A stretch of DNA of 64,000 nt from an uncultured Bradyrhizobium sp. (GTDB taxonomy: Bacteria; Pseudomonadota; Alphaproteobacteria; Rhizobiales; Xanthobacteraceae): NCBI RefSeq assembly GCF_947648125.1, contig NZ_CANSMR010000019.1:85454-149453 (forward strand), written 5' to 3'. Of the stretch, positions 8,380-16,604 are shown piece after piece. The notes beneath the pieces are model-generated. The model did not search any database. It had not been told where the DNA came from and saw only the letters and a program-made list of their open reading frames with translations. The number at the start of each line of letters is the position of its first letter. Position 1 is the stretch's first letter. Position numbers and translations under genes: made by a program.

Positions 8380-9200
8380 GGCGCACCGGAGCGGTCAGTG
8401 TGGCCCGGAGACGCCCAGGAAAACACGGCATCTTTTATCTGAATCAACGCCGGCGGCGGCAGCGCCGTGGCAACCTTGTCCGCCTTGTCGCCTCGAAGAA
8501 CAAGCCTGGCCACCCATATCTCTCCATCCGTATAATAGAGGTCTCCCTCGCCATTCCGTCCATTGAGCGTGGGACCGATCCCTCTCATTTGATAAATGCT
8601 TGTGACCGTCTGTGCCTGGTTCAGTCCGTCAACCAATTGGTCGCGCTCTTCATCAATGTTTGGTGCGATCTTGTGCGTCACCTGACCGGTGTCGCGGCTC
8701 AGTGTCACTCCCTCATCGAAAGTAGCAGATCCAAGCCAGACGGGACGTGCGTCGGCCCCGTTGGCAAGCATCAACCACAGCCGGACGTGTTGCCGGCGGT
8801 CGGCGCTCACCCCGTCCGGTTTTTCAAACGCCAGGTCCTCGCGCCGCCCTTCGAAGAAGAGCGGACTAACAGGCGCGTCCTTGTAAGGCCGATCAAACAA
8901 TACGCTGCCCACGATTTCTGCGCTCGTCCGTAACGTAATCGGGTCTGCGGGATACCAGCCGGCGGCATGAAATGCAGAAACGACGTCTTCACGGCTTCCA
9001 ACGAGGCCGACGTTGATGGGACCGCCTGGAATCCCCTGCGCCGTCGCAGTCAGCATCGGCCGATGTGAGAGTCCGGGCTCGTGTTCGATCCGCGACCATG
9101 TCGCAGGCAGAATCAGGTAGCTGATCGTGACGTAACAAGCGATCACCGCTGCTGGGAATAGCCAATAGCGCCGTCTGAGTCCTCCTGGATCGACATTCAT
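8376..9200 (-). CDS. LssY C-terminal domain protein
   Basis: 274 residues from the ATG at 9200, which has GAAGGCGG upstream; an in-frame start at 9230 is less well supported. One N-terminal membrane anchor (YWLFPAAVIACYVTISYLIL) is followed by the LssY_C domain: GPINVGLVGSREDVVSAFHA, AGWYPADPITLRTS, RPYKDAPVSPLFFEGRREDL and RRQHVRLW. In Legionella LssY the domain is linked to the secretion-gene cluster; the biochemical role is unknown. The gene is convergent with the TAXI gene and the two stop codons overlap (8376-8379). Confidence 0.85.
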   Translation of the reverse strand: MNVDPGGLRRRYWLFPAAVIACYVTISYLILPATWSRIEHEPGLSHRPMLTATAQGIPGGPINVGLVGSREDVVSAFHAAGWYPADPITLRTSAEIVGSVLFDRPYKDAPVSPLFFEGRREDLAFEKPDGVSADRRQHVRLWLMLANGADARPVWLGSATFDEGVTLSRDTGQVTHKIAPNIDEERDQLVDGLNQAQTVTSIYQMRGIGPTLNGRNGEGDLYYTDGEIWVARLVLRGDKADKVATALPPPALIQIKDAVFSWASPGHTDRSGAP

Positions 9201-9296
9201 GGTGCCGCCTTCGAAATTTGATCGTGGCAAATGGACGCAATATCTGCGAGCCGCATACTGCGGCCGGGTGACCCGACCCAGCTCCGGATAAGCCGC

Positions 9297-9505
9297 TTAC
9301 TTCGTCACGATCCGCCGCGTCGGCGTGACCGTGCCGGTGGGCGGCATCGGCCGGACCGCGAACGTTATCCAGGCGTTCAAGCCGGATGGCCGGTTCTGCG
9401 CTTCGAACTCGCCATAGGCTTTCGGGTTGAGGTATCCCTACATGTCGCCGACGGGAAACAGGAAGCCAACCTGAGGGCCGATGCAGAGCACGCGCGGCTA
9501 TTGCG
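9297..9505 (-). pseudogene. 3' fragment of a MetA-type (Phenol_MetA_deg) outer-membrane protein
   Basis: Read on the minus strand this gives RVLCIGPQVGFLFPVGDM, a TAG stop (9438-9440), then GYLNPKAYGEFEAQN and RPSGLNAWITFAV up to a TAA at 9297. The pattern is that of the last two strands of the SphA/MetA-like transporter family. Only the C-terminal ~70 codons survive, with an internal stop, so it is a remnant. Confidence 0.65.
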
Positions 9506-9576
9506 GGTCATCTGCCTGTCCCCTCAACGGCGGCGTGGATCAGCGCAACGATCGGACGTCTCATTTCGGGCCAATG

Positions 9577-9588
9577 CTATGCAAATTC
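9577..9588 (+). repeat. solo terminal motif, left orientation
   Basis: CTATGCAAATTC, 11 of 12 identical to the left terminus of the paired elements. No right-hand partner occurs nearby; the next one is at 13773. Confidence 0.5.
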
Positions 9589-10089
9589 GGCCCGGTTCTG
9601 AATTTCGTTCTCATCTGTGTCAGCAAGATCACGCTGGAATTGTATTATTCCGGACCTCGCTGAAGGCTGCTCGCGGCTGTCGGCATGGGCCTGACCTGTG
9701 GGACTCCGCTGCAGGGTTTTCGAAGGACTTTCGCCATACACCTTGCGATACTCGACCGAGAATCGGCCCAATTCCACAAAGCCGAAAAGGGTGGCGATCT
9801 CGGTTACCGTTGCAAGATTACCGTCGGCGGACAGAAGCGCGCGCCTGGCCTGCGACAGCCGCTGCATACGAAGATGGCGGCACGGGGGGGCGCCGTGAAC
9901 GGTACGAAATGCCTTGCGCAGCGTGCGCTCGCTGACGGCAAGAGCGTCGCAGAGAGCCGAAATGTGCAGCGGCGAGTCGGGCTCTGCGAGAGCGATCGCC
10001 TCGGCCCGGTCGACGAGACTGCGCCAGGTTCTGCTGGTTGATTGGTAGGAAACGTCTGAAAAGTCTTCTGACCAATAACGGATAGTCAT
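9577..10089 (-). CDS. short AraC-type regulator (HTH domain only)
   Basis: 170 residues from an ATG preceded by GGGGG. Residues ~40-130 are the double helix-turn-helix of AraC/XylS proteins (SERTLRKAFRTVHGAPPCRHLRMQRL, FGFVELGRFSVEYRKVYGESPS; quoted in parts). The usual ~180-residue effector domain is missing. The last ~40 residues are not family-like, and the stop codon itself is the first triplet of a CTATGCAAATTC repeat end (9577-9588). The gene may be a truncated remnant or a short DNA-binding protein. Two direct repeats upstream could be its binding sites. Confidence 0.65.
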   Translation of the reverse strand: MTIRYWSEDFSDVSYQSTSRTWRSLVDRAEAIALAEPDSPLHISALCDALAVSERTLRKAFRTVHGAPPCRHLRMQRLSQARRALLSADGNLATVTEIATLFGFVELGRFSVEYRKVYGESPSKTLQRSPTGQAHADSREQPSARSGIIQFQRDLADTDENEIQNRAEFA

Positions 10090-10127
10090 TAGTGCCCCCG
10101 ACTTTACGATCGCGGTAAAAGCGCTGG

Positions 10128-10183
10128 ACCTGTGGGCAACACAGCATCAAGCCGCGGGGGCGCGCTACTGTACCTGTGGGCAA
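10128..10183. promoter_or_regulatory. two ACCTGTGGGCAA direct repeats upstream of the short araC gene
   Basis: The 12-mer occurs at 10128-10139 and 10172-10183, 44 bp apart (about four helical turns), 39 and 83 bases before the start of the leftward AraC-type gene. AraC proteins typically bind direct repeats, so autoregulation is possible. They could equally be a local duplication. Confidence 0.35.
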
Positions 10184-10226
10184 ACGGTGCCTCGTCGAGC
10201 GGCCCTAGGCACTCACCCGGCGATGG

Positions 10227-10877
10227 TTATGAAGCGCCCTTGACGTCAAGCGAGGGCTCAGGCGTCAGCATCCCGGTGCGCTCCGCCACAGAGACTGCCT
10301 CCGCAAACGAGCCGACCTGAAGCTTTTGCATGATCATCTGTCGATGATATTTGATGGTTCGCTCTGAGGTCCCCAGCGAATAGGCAATCTGCTTGTTCAT
10401 CTTGCCCCGGACCATCAGCGCGAACACTTCGTTCTCGCGAGGAGTTAGTTGCGCAATCAGCGCCCTCAGCGCATCGAGCCGACCCTGATTCCGTTGGACC
10501 TCCCTTAAGCGTGACAGCGCGCGCTCGATTGCTTCCAGCAGCGTCTGCTTGAGGATCGGCTTGGAGAGAAAGTCCTCTGCGCCGGCCTTGATGGCGCGAA
10601 CGCTCGTGGGAATGTCGCCGTGACCGGTCATAAAGATAATCGGCCAGTGATGCGACAGTTTTGCCAGCTCCTGCTGAAGCTCCAGACCGTTGAGTGCCGG
10701 CATCTGCACGTCGAGGAGAAGGCAGCCCGGCTCCGCGTCGGTGGCCTCTAAAAAGCTCGCTGCCGAATCGTAGTCGGCAACGGCATAGCCTGAAGCTTTC
10801 AGCACCCGGGAAATCGCGCTGCGAAACGATGCGTCATCGTCTACGATATGAACTATAGGCGCGCCCGCTATTCCCAA
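10227..10877 (-). CDS. FixJ-type response regulator (receiver + LuxR HTH)
   Basis: 216 residues from a TTG at 10877 with GAGGG eight bases upstream; the frame is open to another TTG at 10952 without a ribosome site. The receiver domain begins PIVHIVDDDASFR, has the phospho-acceptor in LLLDVQMP and the conserved lysine in FLSKPI. The LuxR/GerE HTH has LTPRENEVFALMVRGKMNKQIA and GTSERTIKYHR. It probably activates transcription on phosphorylation by an orphan kinase; the kinase at 14763 is one candidate. It lies downstream of no obvious operon partner. Confidence 0.88.
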   Translation of the reverse strand: MGIAGAPIVHIVDDDASFRSAISRVLKASGYAVADYDSAASFLEATDAEPGCLLLDVQMPALNGLELQQELAKLSHHWPIIFMTGHGDIPTSVRAIKAGAEDFLSKPILKQTLLEAIERALSRLREVQRNQGRLDALRALIAQLTPRENEVFALMVRGKMNKQIAYSLGTSERTIKYHRQMIMQKLQVGSFAEAVSVAERTGMLTPEPSLDVKGAS

Positions 10878-11104
10878 ATCTCTCGCCCTCGTCGTGGCTC
10901 GTCGGCAAAGTCCCGAAAGATCTCCGGAAACGATTTGCTGCGGGCAGACCAAGGCTCAACTAAGCACCGCAGCAAGAAATAACCGGAACCGCGAGAATAA
11001 GTGGGTGCCCCCCGGGCAGTCAACGCGGAGTGTACATGTATGGAATATACAAGCCTGTGCCTGACTGCTGGAATATGCAGTTTGTGCCAAGCGGGCGAGG
11101 CTGG

Positions 11105-11425
11105 CTACAGGTACGCCGTGTAGGAGCTGACCATTCCAGAATTGATGTCACCGGGTCGATGACGCCAGCGTTCGCGGCAAATGCCATGGCATTTCCAGAT
11201 ATTCCCAGTCGCAGCGAGTCGCGGCTCATCTCCTGCGGGATCGAGATCGTTGCTGGAAATACTGTTGTCCCGCCGAGCGCGTTGGTGAGCGTGAGCGCTC
11301 CGGACGTGGCAATCTGCCCCTAGCCGACGCCTTTCTGGGATTTCGGTGATCTTTGCGCAGTAGATGCGGCCTGGCGCATTGTCGAAAACGATATCGACGG
11401 GAGCGCCGACCTTGATCGCCCATGG
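11105..11425 (-). pseudogene. decayed second copy of the HlyD gene 3' end
   Basis: This segment aligns base by base with 12536-12850, the 3' end of the intact HlyD-type gene. The minus strand reads MSRDSLRLGISGNAMAFAAN followed by AGVI, against MSRDSLRLGMSGTATAFAGN then AGVI in the intact gene. Both end in ...YTAYL and TAG. One frameshift near 11150 separates the two blocks, and further frame breaks and stops lie upstream. Similarity stops near 11425. Confidence 0.75.
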
Positions 11426-11464
11426 GGGACAGCACGCGCGATTCTCAGTCCAGCACGATTCAAT

Positions 11465-11590
11465 CTACGACTGGGACAACCGCTCTCCGCTTCCGATATC
11501 CCAAAGTTCGCTGAACATGGGGAACAAGAACGCCGTCGTCGGGCCAAACAGCAACATGCCATTTAGCGCTTCCAAAGCTCCTGAGGCTGG
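11465..11590 (-). pseudogene. C-terminal fragment of a small membrane protein
   Basis: The minus strand reads ALEALNGMLLFGPTTAFLFP, then MFSELWDIGSGERLSQS and TAG. The first part is a transmembrane helix with the GMLLFG-T-AFLF pattern seen at the end of small two-TM, channel-like proteins of Rhizobiales (from memory). No start or upstream domain is left. Confidence 0.4.
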
Positions 11591-11693
11591 GAGGGTATCT
11601 CAACTGAAACGCCGCCATCGGTGCTGGCGGTCGCGCACCTGTTACATGCCTGGCGCAACTTCCACAATTTCGTGACGCGGCGTTGCATCGCGC

Positions 11694-11705
11694 TATGCAA
11701 AAACA
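11694..11705 (+). repeat. solo terminal motif, left orientation
   Basis: CTATGCAAAAAC, followed by AGACC as in the paired elements. Ten or more positions match the consensus CTATGCAAAATC. No partner is nearby. Confidence 0.4.
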
Positions 11706-12108
11706 GACCGCGCCGCAATTTGAAAGCTCGACGTGGCTGCTACCGCAGGCGAACTCCCCGGGTACCATTGGAGCGCGCTGGGCCGCGGATTGCCGCCCTT
11801 ATCCCGTCCTTATCGCGCTCGACATTGTGTTCCAGCGCGTTGGCGACGAGCCGTTTGTTGCCATCTCGCACGATTGAAAGCGGACGCGCCAGAGCGTCTA
11901 TCAATTGCAGCAGGCAACCCGCCAACTCCTCTTGGGAATTCACACTAGGTGCTCCTGCTTCTGGCCAGACACAGCGACAGCGCGCCGTAGAGAAGAAGAC
12001 CGAAGGGTTCGATCATACGGACCAGCGCCGCCTCTGCCACTTCGTGAGGGAGCTTGGAGGCATAACACGCGGCCGTGTCTCGCATGATAGATATCCCCGA
12101 CCGTCCTG

Positions 12109-12327
12109 TCAGTATCGACGCACTCCAACGGCCCCTCTGCGGTATCCATACCGGCCAACTCCAACCGCTGCACATCCCCGTGGCCCGCAACGAGCTGCAG
12201 CGCAACCTCTTGGCCCGCATCCCGCGGCGCCTGCTCTATAGTACGCTTCACTCCGACCGCCACCAAAGCTGACGAGACCAAGAAATACGGTGAGACTTAA
12301 AGCGATGACACGAATAATCGGTGACAT
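12109..12327 (-). CDS. small exported Gly/Tyr/Cys-rich protein
   Basis: 72 residues: a signal peptide (IRVIALSLTVFLGLVSFGGG) and a short mature part with two copies of CGPRGCAA and a YGYRRGAVGVRRY tail. GGAG lies upstream of the ATG at 12327. I recall similar short Gly/Cys-rich exported proteins in Bradyrhizobium; none has a known function. The stop is a TGA at 12109. Confidence 0.6.
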   Translation of the reverse strand: MSPIIRVIALSLTVFLGLVSFGGGRSEAYYRAGAAGCGPRGCAAARCGPRGCAAVGVGRYGYRRGAVGVRRY

Positions 12328-12411
12328 TTTCTTCTCCGGCGCTATCCATGCTGTCGCCCGACATTGTACTGATCAGGCTTGACATGATTATCAGGAGCCT
12401 CGTGGCGTCGA

Positions 12412-12423
12412 CTATGCAAAAGC
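12412..12423 (+). repeat. solo terminal motif, left orientation
   Basis: CTATGCAAAAGC, followed by GGACA. It matches the consensus CTATGCAAAATC at 11 of 12 positions. It lies just past the 3' end of the HlyD gene, 112 bp from its stop codon. Confidence 0.4.
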
Positions 12424-12535
12424 GGACAGTGAGCAAGAAAGTCTCGGCGCGTCCAGCCTGCGGTTACTACCCGTATCGACCCTGATGCCGGGACGCGCTG
12501 GATTTTTGGGGATCTCAGTGCAATGTCGACGTCGC

Positions 12536-13645
12536 CTACAGGTAGGCGGTGTAGGCACTGACCCAAACGAGAATGCAAGAGAGCAGGCCGATAACTCCTG
12601 CATTTCCGGCAAATGCCGTGGCGGTCCCGGACATTCCAAGCCGCAGCGAGTCACGGCTCATCTCAGCCGGAACAGAAATTTCCGCCGGAAACACGGATGC
12701 GCCGCCGAGCGCGGTGGTGCGCGCCAGTGTTCCCGAGACCGCGATCTGTCCTTGCCCGACTCCCTTTGGAATGCCCGAAATCGTTGCGTGATAGATCAGC
12801 CCCGGGGCGTTGTTGAACACAACATCAACGGGAGTGCCAATCTTGATCGTCTGGAATCCGTTCTGCGAAAACATTCCGACAATTGCAATCTCATTCTCGA
12901 CGATAAACGACATTGTGGAGCGGGCTTGCAAGGCGCGATCGCCCACCGTCAATGCGACAGCGGTGACGTAACCATCGGCGACTGCGCGAACGGTCGTCTG
13001 TGCTAACTCCCAGTTCGCGTTCTCCAGCTGCGCTTGAATCTGGGCGACCGACGTGTTGATGCCGCCGATTTCGGAATCAAGCGCGAGTTTGGCGCTCTGT
13101 TGCGCGGCTTTTGCCACGTTGAGTTGCGCCAGCGACGTCTCATATTGATTTTGGCGGTCCTGCCCCTGGAATTGTGAGTTGGCATCGTCAGCCACAAGCG
13201 TCTGAATATCCGCCAGACGTTTCGCGTTGAACGCGACCTGCGAGGTCAGACCAACAACATTCGCTGTGGCCTGCTGGTAGTTCGATTTCAGAATCTCGGT
13301 CTGCTGCCTTGCCGCAGCAAGCGATGCTTGCAACTGCGCTACCTTGTATTGAAATGGCGCCGGATCGATCTGAAACAGCACTTCGCCCAACTTCACGGGC
13401 ACGTTCGGCTTTACCGGAATGGCAATCACCTCGCCGGTCACATTCGGCGTCACTTCGACCACCCGGCCGGCGACCGTCACCTTGCCTGACGGCGTCAGGT
13501 AATTGAACAACGCAAGGAATGTCGCGAGGATGAGGCTGCCGACAAGCACCGAAACGGTTCCTGACAGCCAGCCCCAGCGCACAAGTCGGAATTTCAAAAA
13601 TACTGCCCACAACGCAGCAACGTAAAGGCACAGGATGATAACCAC
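12536..13645 (-). CDS. HlyD-family membrane fusion protein (YibH/YiaV-like)
   Basis: 369 residues from a GTG at 13645, chosen because GGAGAGG lies seven bases upstream; the frame extends to a TTG at 13726 inside a repeat element. Two N-terminal membrane segments (~1-18 and ~26-48) are followed by the barrel-sandwich domain (VTPNVTGEVIAIPVKPNVPV, KLGEVLFQIDPAPF), a long coiled-coil hairpin (~90-190), and the second lipoyl half and beta-barrel. The layout matches the E. coli YibH/YiaV type of adaptor, whose cargo is uncertain. No inner-membrane transporter gene is adjacent. A decayed 3' copy lies 1.4 kb to the left. Confidence 0.85.
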   Translation of the reverse strand: MVIILCLYVAALWAVFLKFRLVRWGWLSGTVSVLVGSLILATFLALFNYLTPSGKVTVAGRVVEVTPNVTGEVIAIPVKPNVPVKLGEVLFQIDPAPFQYKVAQLQASLAAARQQTEILKSNYQQATANVVGLTSQVAFNAKRLADIQTLVADDANSQFQGQDRQNQYETSLAQLNVAKAAQQSAKLALDSEIGGINTSVAQIQAQLENANWELAQTTVRAVADGYVTAVALTVGDRALQARSTMSFIVENEIAIVGMFSQNGFQTIKIGTPVDVVFNNAPGLIYHATISGIPKGVGQGQIAVSGTLARTTALGGASVFPAEISVPAEMSRDSLRLGMSGTATAFAGNAGVIGLLSCILVWVSAYTAYL

Positions 13646-13704
13646 GACGGAGCCTCTCCGTTCGGAAGCGAAATCTCCAATTGCAGGTAGGTGGCCATCA
13701 CGCG

Positions 13705-13784
13705 CTATGCAAAATCGGCACAGCAAAGATCCATTCGATTGGACCTTTCCGCTTTAATTTCACCGTCCGGCGGATTTTGCATAG
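13705..13784. repeat. 80-bp element with perfect inverted 12-bp termini (copy 3)
   Basis: CTATGCAAAATC at 13705-13716 and GATTTTGCATAG at 13773-13784. The interior is unrelated to the other copies. It sits 60 bp upstream of the HlyD gene on one side and directly in front of the decapitated HdeA/B gene on the other. Confidence 0.75.
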
Positions 13785-13794
13785 TCGGCACGGC

Positions 13795-14079
13795 ATGACC
13801 TTTCCATGGTTGTCGCCAAGTGTGACGTCCTTCGATGGGACGAGCTGGATTCGTAACAAGGGGACGTGGCAGGGCGACGCCGGCATGCTGGCGACGAGGT
13901 ACAGTGGCTGGTACAATGGACTTGCCCGAATGCACTATCTGGATGTGAAAAAAGGCAAGGAAGCGGAGCATGGGGTAATCGTGTACTGCAAGGCGAACCC
14001 GGACCAACTGGTCATCGAGCCGATTGCCGTCGTGTTCAAGGACATGCAGGCGAAGCTGGGGATTGAAATGAAGCACTAA
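13795..14079 (+). pseudogene. 5'-truncated HdeA/HdeB-like gene
   Basis: From about 13895 the frame closely matches the intact protein at 18985: YSGWYNGLARMHYLDVKKGK, AEHGVIVYCKANPD, IAVVFKDMQAKLGIEMK. The preceding ~35 codons are unrelated, so signal peptide and first conserved cysteine (Cys42 of the intact copy) are missing, while the second (VYCKANP) remains. Without the disulfide partner and export signal it should not work as an acid chaperone. The break lies next to the repeat element at 13705-13784. An ATG at 13795 could still allow a short cytoplasmic product. Confidence 0.65.
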
Positions 14080-14125
14080 AACCTAATGGCTTATGCTCGG
14101 GCCGGGCGAACCTGTACTCCGGCCG

Positions 14126-14137
14126 GATTTTGCATAG
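14126..14137 (-). repeat. solo terminal motif, right orientation
   Basis: GATTTTGCATAG preceded by GCCG, identical to the right terminus of the paired elements. A very weak possible left partner (CTTATGCTCGG) lies at 14090; otherwise it is unpaired. Confidence 0.5.
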
Positions 14138-14262
14138 CAACAAAGTGGCGCCGGAGCAGAATGACTGTTTGCACACCGCGCGCCGATCTTGATCGCGACG
14201 AGCAAATTGGCGATTGCCCTTTTTTGACATAAGATCTGGAAACGGCCAATGATGGCTTCGCT

Positions 14263-14616
14263 ATGCGCACCATAGCTGTCGTCGATGATAATCCCGGCAT
14301 GCTGCAGGGTCTGAACCGGCTTTTGTTGGCCCACGGCTTCCGGGTCCGGACGTTTGCATCGGCGGAGTCGTTTTTGGAATCCTTTGCCGAGTGCGAAGCT
14401 GACTGTCTTCTCCTCGATATTCACCTTGGCGGAATTTCAGGCATCGACCTGCAACGGCGATTGACCTCATCGGGGAGCGAGTTACCGGTGATTGTGATGA
14501 CGGCCATCGATAATGAGGTCACCCGGCAGGAGGCGTTTGACGCCGGTTGCGTCGCCTATTTGAGGAAGCCGTTTCTGGCAAAACTTCTCATCGATGCCAT
14601 CAGCAGGATTCCCTGA
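14263..14616 (+). CDS. stand-alone response regulator receiver domain
   Basis: 117 residues, a single CheY/FixJ-type receiver domain: TIAVVDDNPGML at the N-terminus, phospho-acceptor Asp in LLLDIHLGG, Thr in IVMTAI and Lys in YLRKPF. No output domain. It lies 146 bp upstream of a sensor kinase in the same direction and is probably its phosphate acceptor or sink, alongside a DNA-binding regulator such as the one at 10227. The ATG overlaps a CTATGCGC sequence that resembles the repeat terminus only by chance. Confidence 0.88.
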   Translation: MRTIAVVDDNPGMLQGLNRLLLAHGFRVRTFASAESFLESFAECEADCLLLDIHLGGISGIDLQRRLTSSGSELPVIVMTAIDNEVTRQEAFDAGCVAYLRKPFLAKLLIDAISRIP

Positions 14617-14762
14617 GGAACGCATAGCCAATCTTCACGATCGCCGAAAATTGTAGCCGAAGTTGATGTCAATATTTGCTCTCCCGCAAGCCGGGTAACT
14701 CGGGTAGTGTGCGACCCAGGTCATGAAAGTTCGACATCCTGCGTAAACGGCCGCTTTATCGC

Positions 14763-16592
14763 ATGATACCTCGGGTACTTCTCGGTTCGATCGTGCTGCT
14801 CATAGCGATGACCGGTGCCGCGTTTTCCCAGCCGAAGCGGGTGCTGATTGTTCATTCCGTCGGTCGCGATTTTTCGCCGTGGGATGACTACGCACGAAAG
14901 ATCCGCGAGGAGTTGAGGCTTCAGTCGAAAGATCCCATCGATATCTTCGAGGTGTCGCTGTCGACGGCCCGCTTCCCCGACGGCAATGAAGACGCCTTTG
15001 TCAGCTATTTGAATGCGGTGTTTTCCGAGCGCAAACTCGACCTGATCATGACGATCGGGGGGCCCGCGGCTGCGTTCTTTCGGAACAACCGGCAAAGGAT
15101 ATTTCCTTCCGTCCCAACCCTCTATGCTGCCTTTGACCCACGAATGTCTCCGAAGATATCGGAGGCGGACGCGATGGTCCCGGTTTCGGTCGACATATTC
15201 GGCACTCTCGACCAGGGTCTACAGCTGGTTCCGGAGGCGAATAAAGTCGTCGTCGTGATCGGGAATTCTCCGATCGAGAAGCTTTGGCTCGAGGAGATGC
15301 ACAAGCTGTATCAGCCGCTGACAAACCGGGTCGAGATAACCTATTTCAACGAACTGTCGCTGGAAGAGATACTCAAGCGGGTGGCTGCCCTGCCACCCCG
15401 GACCATCATTGTCTATGGGCAGATGTTGGTGGACGCCGCTGGCGTCGTGTACGAAGGCGGTCAAGCCATAGATCGGCTTCACGAGGTCGCCAACGCGCCT
15501 ATGTTTTCGGAGCAAGACACGTTCTTTGGCCGAGGGATCGTCGGCGGCCGGATGTCGGACATAGCCGACATCAGTCGACAGACCGCCGCCGTTGCGGTGC
15601 GGATCCTGGCCGGGGAGTCGCCGGGTAGCATCAAAACGCCTCCGATCCCCGCTGCATCGCCGAGATACGACTGGAGGGAGCTGAAGCGCTGGAAGATCAG
15701 CGAGAGCCAACTGCCGCCAGGCAGTCGGGTCATGTTTCGCGTGCCGAGCGTGTGGGAGCAGTATCGGCTGGAAGTGTCGGCCGTTACGGCCGCTATCCTG
15801 CTGCAGGCCGGTATCATTGGATTGCTGCTGGTCGAGCGGCGTCGGCGCCATGTCGCTCAAGCCGAGGCTAGCAGTCGTCGTCAGGAAGTGGTCCGCTTGA
15901 ACCGCGTTACAACCGCCAGCGTTCTGTCGTCATCGATAGCGCATGAACTCAACCAGCCGCTCGGGGCGATTTTGAGCAATACTGAAGCTGCGCAGGTGCT
16001 GCTGACGGCGAATCCACCTGACGTTGCTCAGCTCGGCGAGATCCTTTCCGACATCGTCCGGGACGAACAACGCGCCAGCGACATCATCAGCGGGTTGCGA
16101 AATTTGCTGAACAATAGGACGGAATCCGATCTACGAACGTTCGATTTGAACGATACCGTACGGGGCGTAGTCAAAATTGTGTCTCCTGAAATTACAAGGC
16201 GGGGAGTGAGCTTGCGTACCATTCTCGCGCCCGAGCCGTTACCGGTGCGGTGTGATCCGATCCATCTGCAGCAAGTCCTCATGAACCTCGTGATGAATGG
16301 CGTGGATGCGATGGACGAGGTGGTCCCGCGCAACCTTTCGATCCGGACGGCGCTGGCTGACGCGGATGGCGTCGAAGTCCAGATAGTAGACTCCGGTCCG
16401 GGTATCCCCAAAGACAAGCTGGCCAGCATCTTCAATGCATTCGTCACAACGAAACCGCAAGGGACTGGGCTGGGACTCCCTATCGCGCGCACGATAGTTG
16501 AAAGCTACGGTGGCGAACTCTGGGCAGAGAACCGCTCCCGGGGCGCGGTGTTCTCATTCAGGTTACCTTTGAATCGTCCCACGACAATGTAG
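14763..16592 (+). CDS. sensor histidine kinase with periplasmic ABC-binding-like domain
   Basis: 609 residues. Signal/anchor segment at 5-22, then a periplasmic two-lobed domain of the ABC substrate-binding-like type (KRVLIVHSVGRDFSPWDDYA, LDLIMTIGGPAAAFF, VPTLYAAFDP). One membrane segment lies at ~343-358 (TAAILLQAGIIGLLLVE). The kinase core has H-box SSSIAHELNQPLG (His394), N-box VLMNLVMNGVDAM, G1 DSGPGIP and G2 GTGLGLPIA. It should sense a periplasmic ligand and phosphorylate the receiver gene just upstream and perhaps a FixJ-type regulator. Length and motifs are complete. Confidence 0.9.
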   Translation: MIPRVLLGSIVLLIAMTGAAFSQPKRVLIVHSVGRDFSPWDDYARKIREELRLQSKDPIDIFEVSLSTARFPDGNEDAFVSYLNAVFSERKLDLIMTIGGPAAAFFRNNRQRIFPSVPTLYAAFDPRMSPKISEADAMVPVSVDIFGTLDQGLQLVPEANKVVVVIGNSPIEKLWLEEMHKLYQPLTNRVEITYFNELSLEEILKRVAALPPRTIIVYGQMLVDAAGVVYEGGQAIDRLHEVANAPMFSEQDTFFGRGIVGGRMSDIADISRQTAAVAVRILAGESPGSIKTPPIPAASPRYDWRELKRWKISESQLPPGSRVMFRVPSVWEQYRLEVSAVTAAILLQAGIIGLLLVERRRRHVAQAEASSRRQEVVRLNRVTTASVLSSSIAHELNQPLGAILSNTEAAQVLLTANPPDVAQLGEILSDIVRDEQRASDIISGLRNLLNNRTESDLRTFDLNDTVRGVVKIVSPEITRRGVSLRTILAPEPLPVRCDPIHLQQVLMNLVMNGVDAMDEVVPRNLSIRTALADADGVEVQIVDSGPGIPKDKLASIFNAFVTTKPQGTGLGLPIARTIVESYGGELWAENRSRGAVFSFRLPLNRPTTM

Positions 16593-16604
16593 GCTCTGCT
16601 CCTC

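Larger units (their letters stand above)
10878..12108. other. 1.2-kb stretch of gene fragments
   Basis: No intact gene is supported. It holds a decayed HlyD 3' copy (11105-11425), a membrane-protein tail (11465-11590) and a solo CTATGCAAAAAC terminus (11694). The rest (11710-12108) shows no recognisable product. Confidence 0.5.

Noticed and set aside
5514-13784. Integron cassettes/attC sites as explanation for the paired motifs
   Set aside because: No attC core site (RYYYAAC) or integrase gene is seen, and the spacing and termini do not fit.
13681-14079. 132-codon gene starting before the repeat element
   Set aside because: The first 35 codons are the element itself, and the similarity to HdeA/B starts only near 13895.
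14256-14275. Another terminal motif at CTATGCGCACCATAG
   Set aside because: It is the start region of the receiver gene and lacks the AAATC part of the motif.
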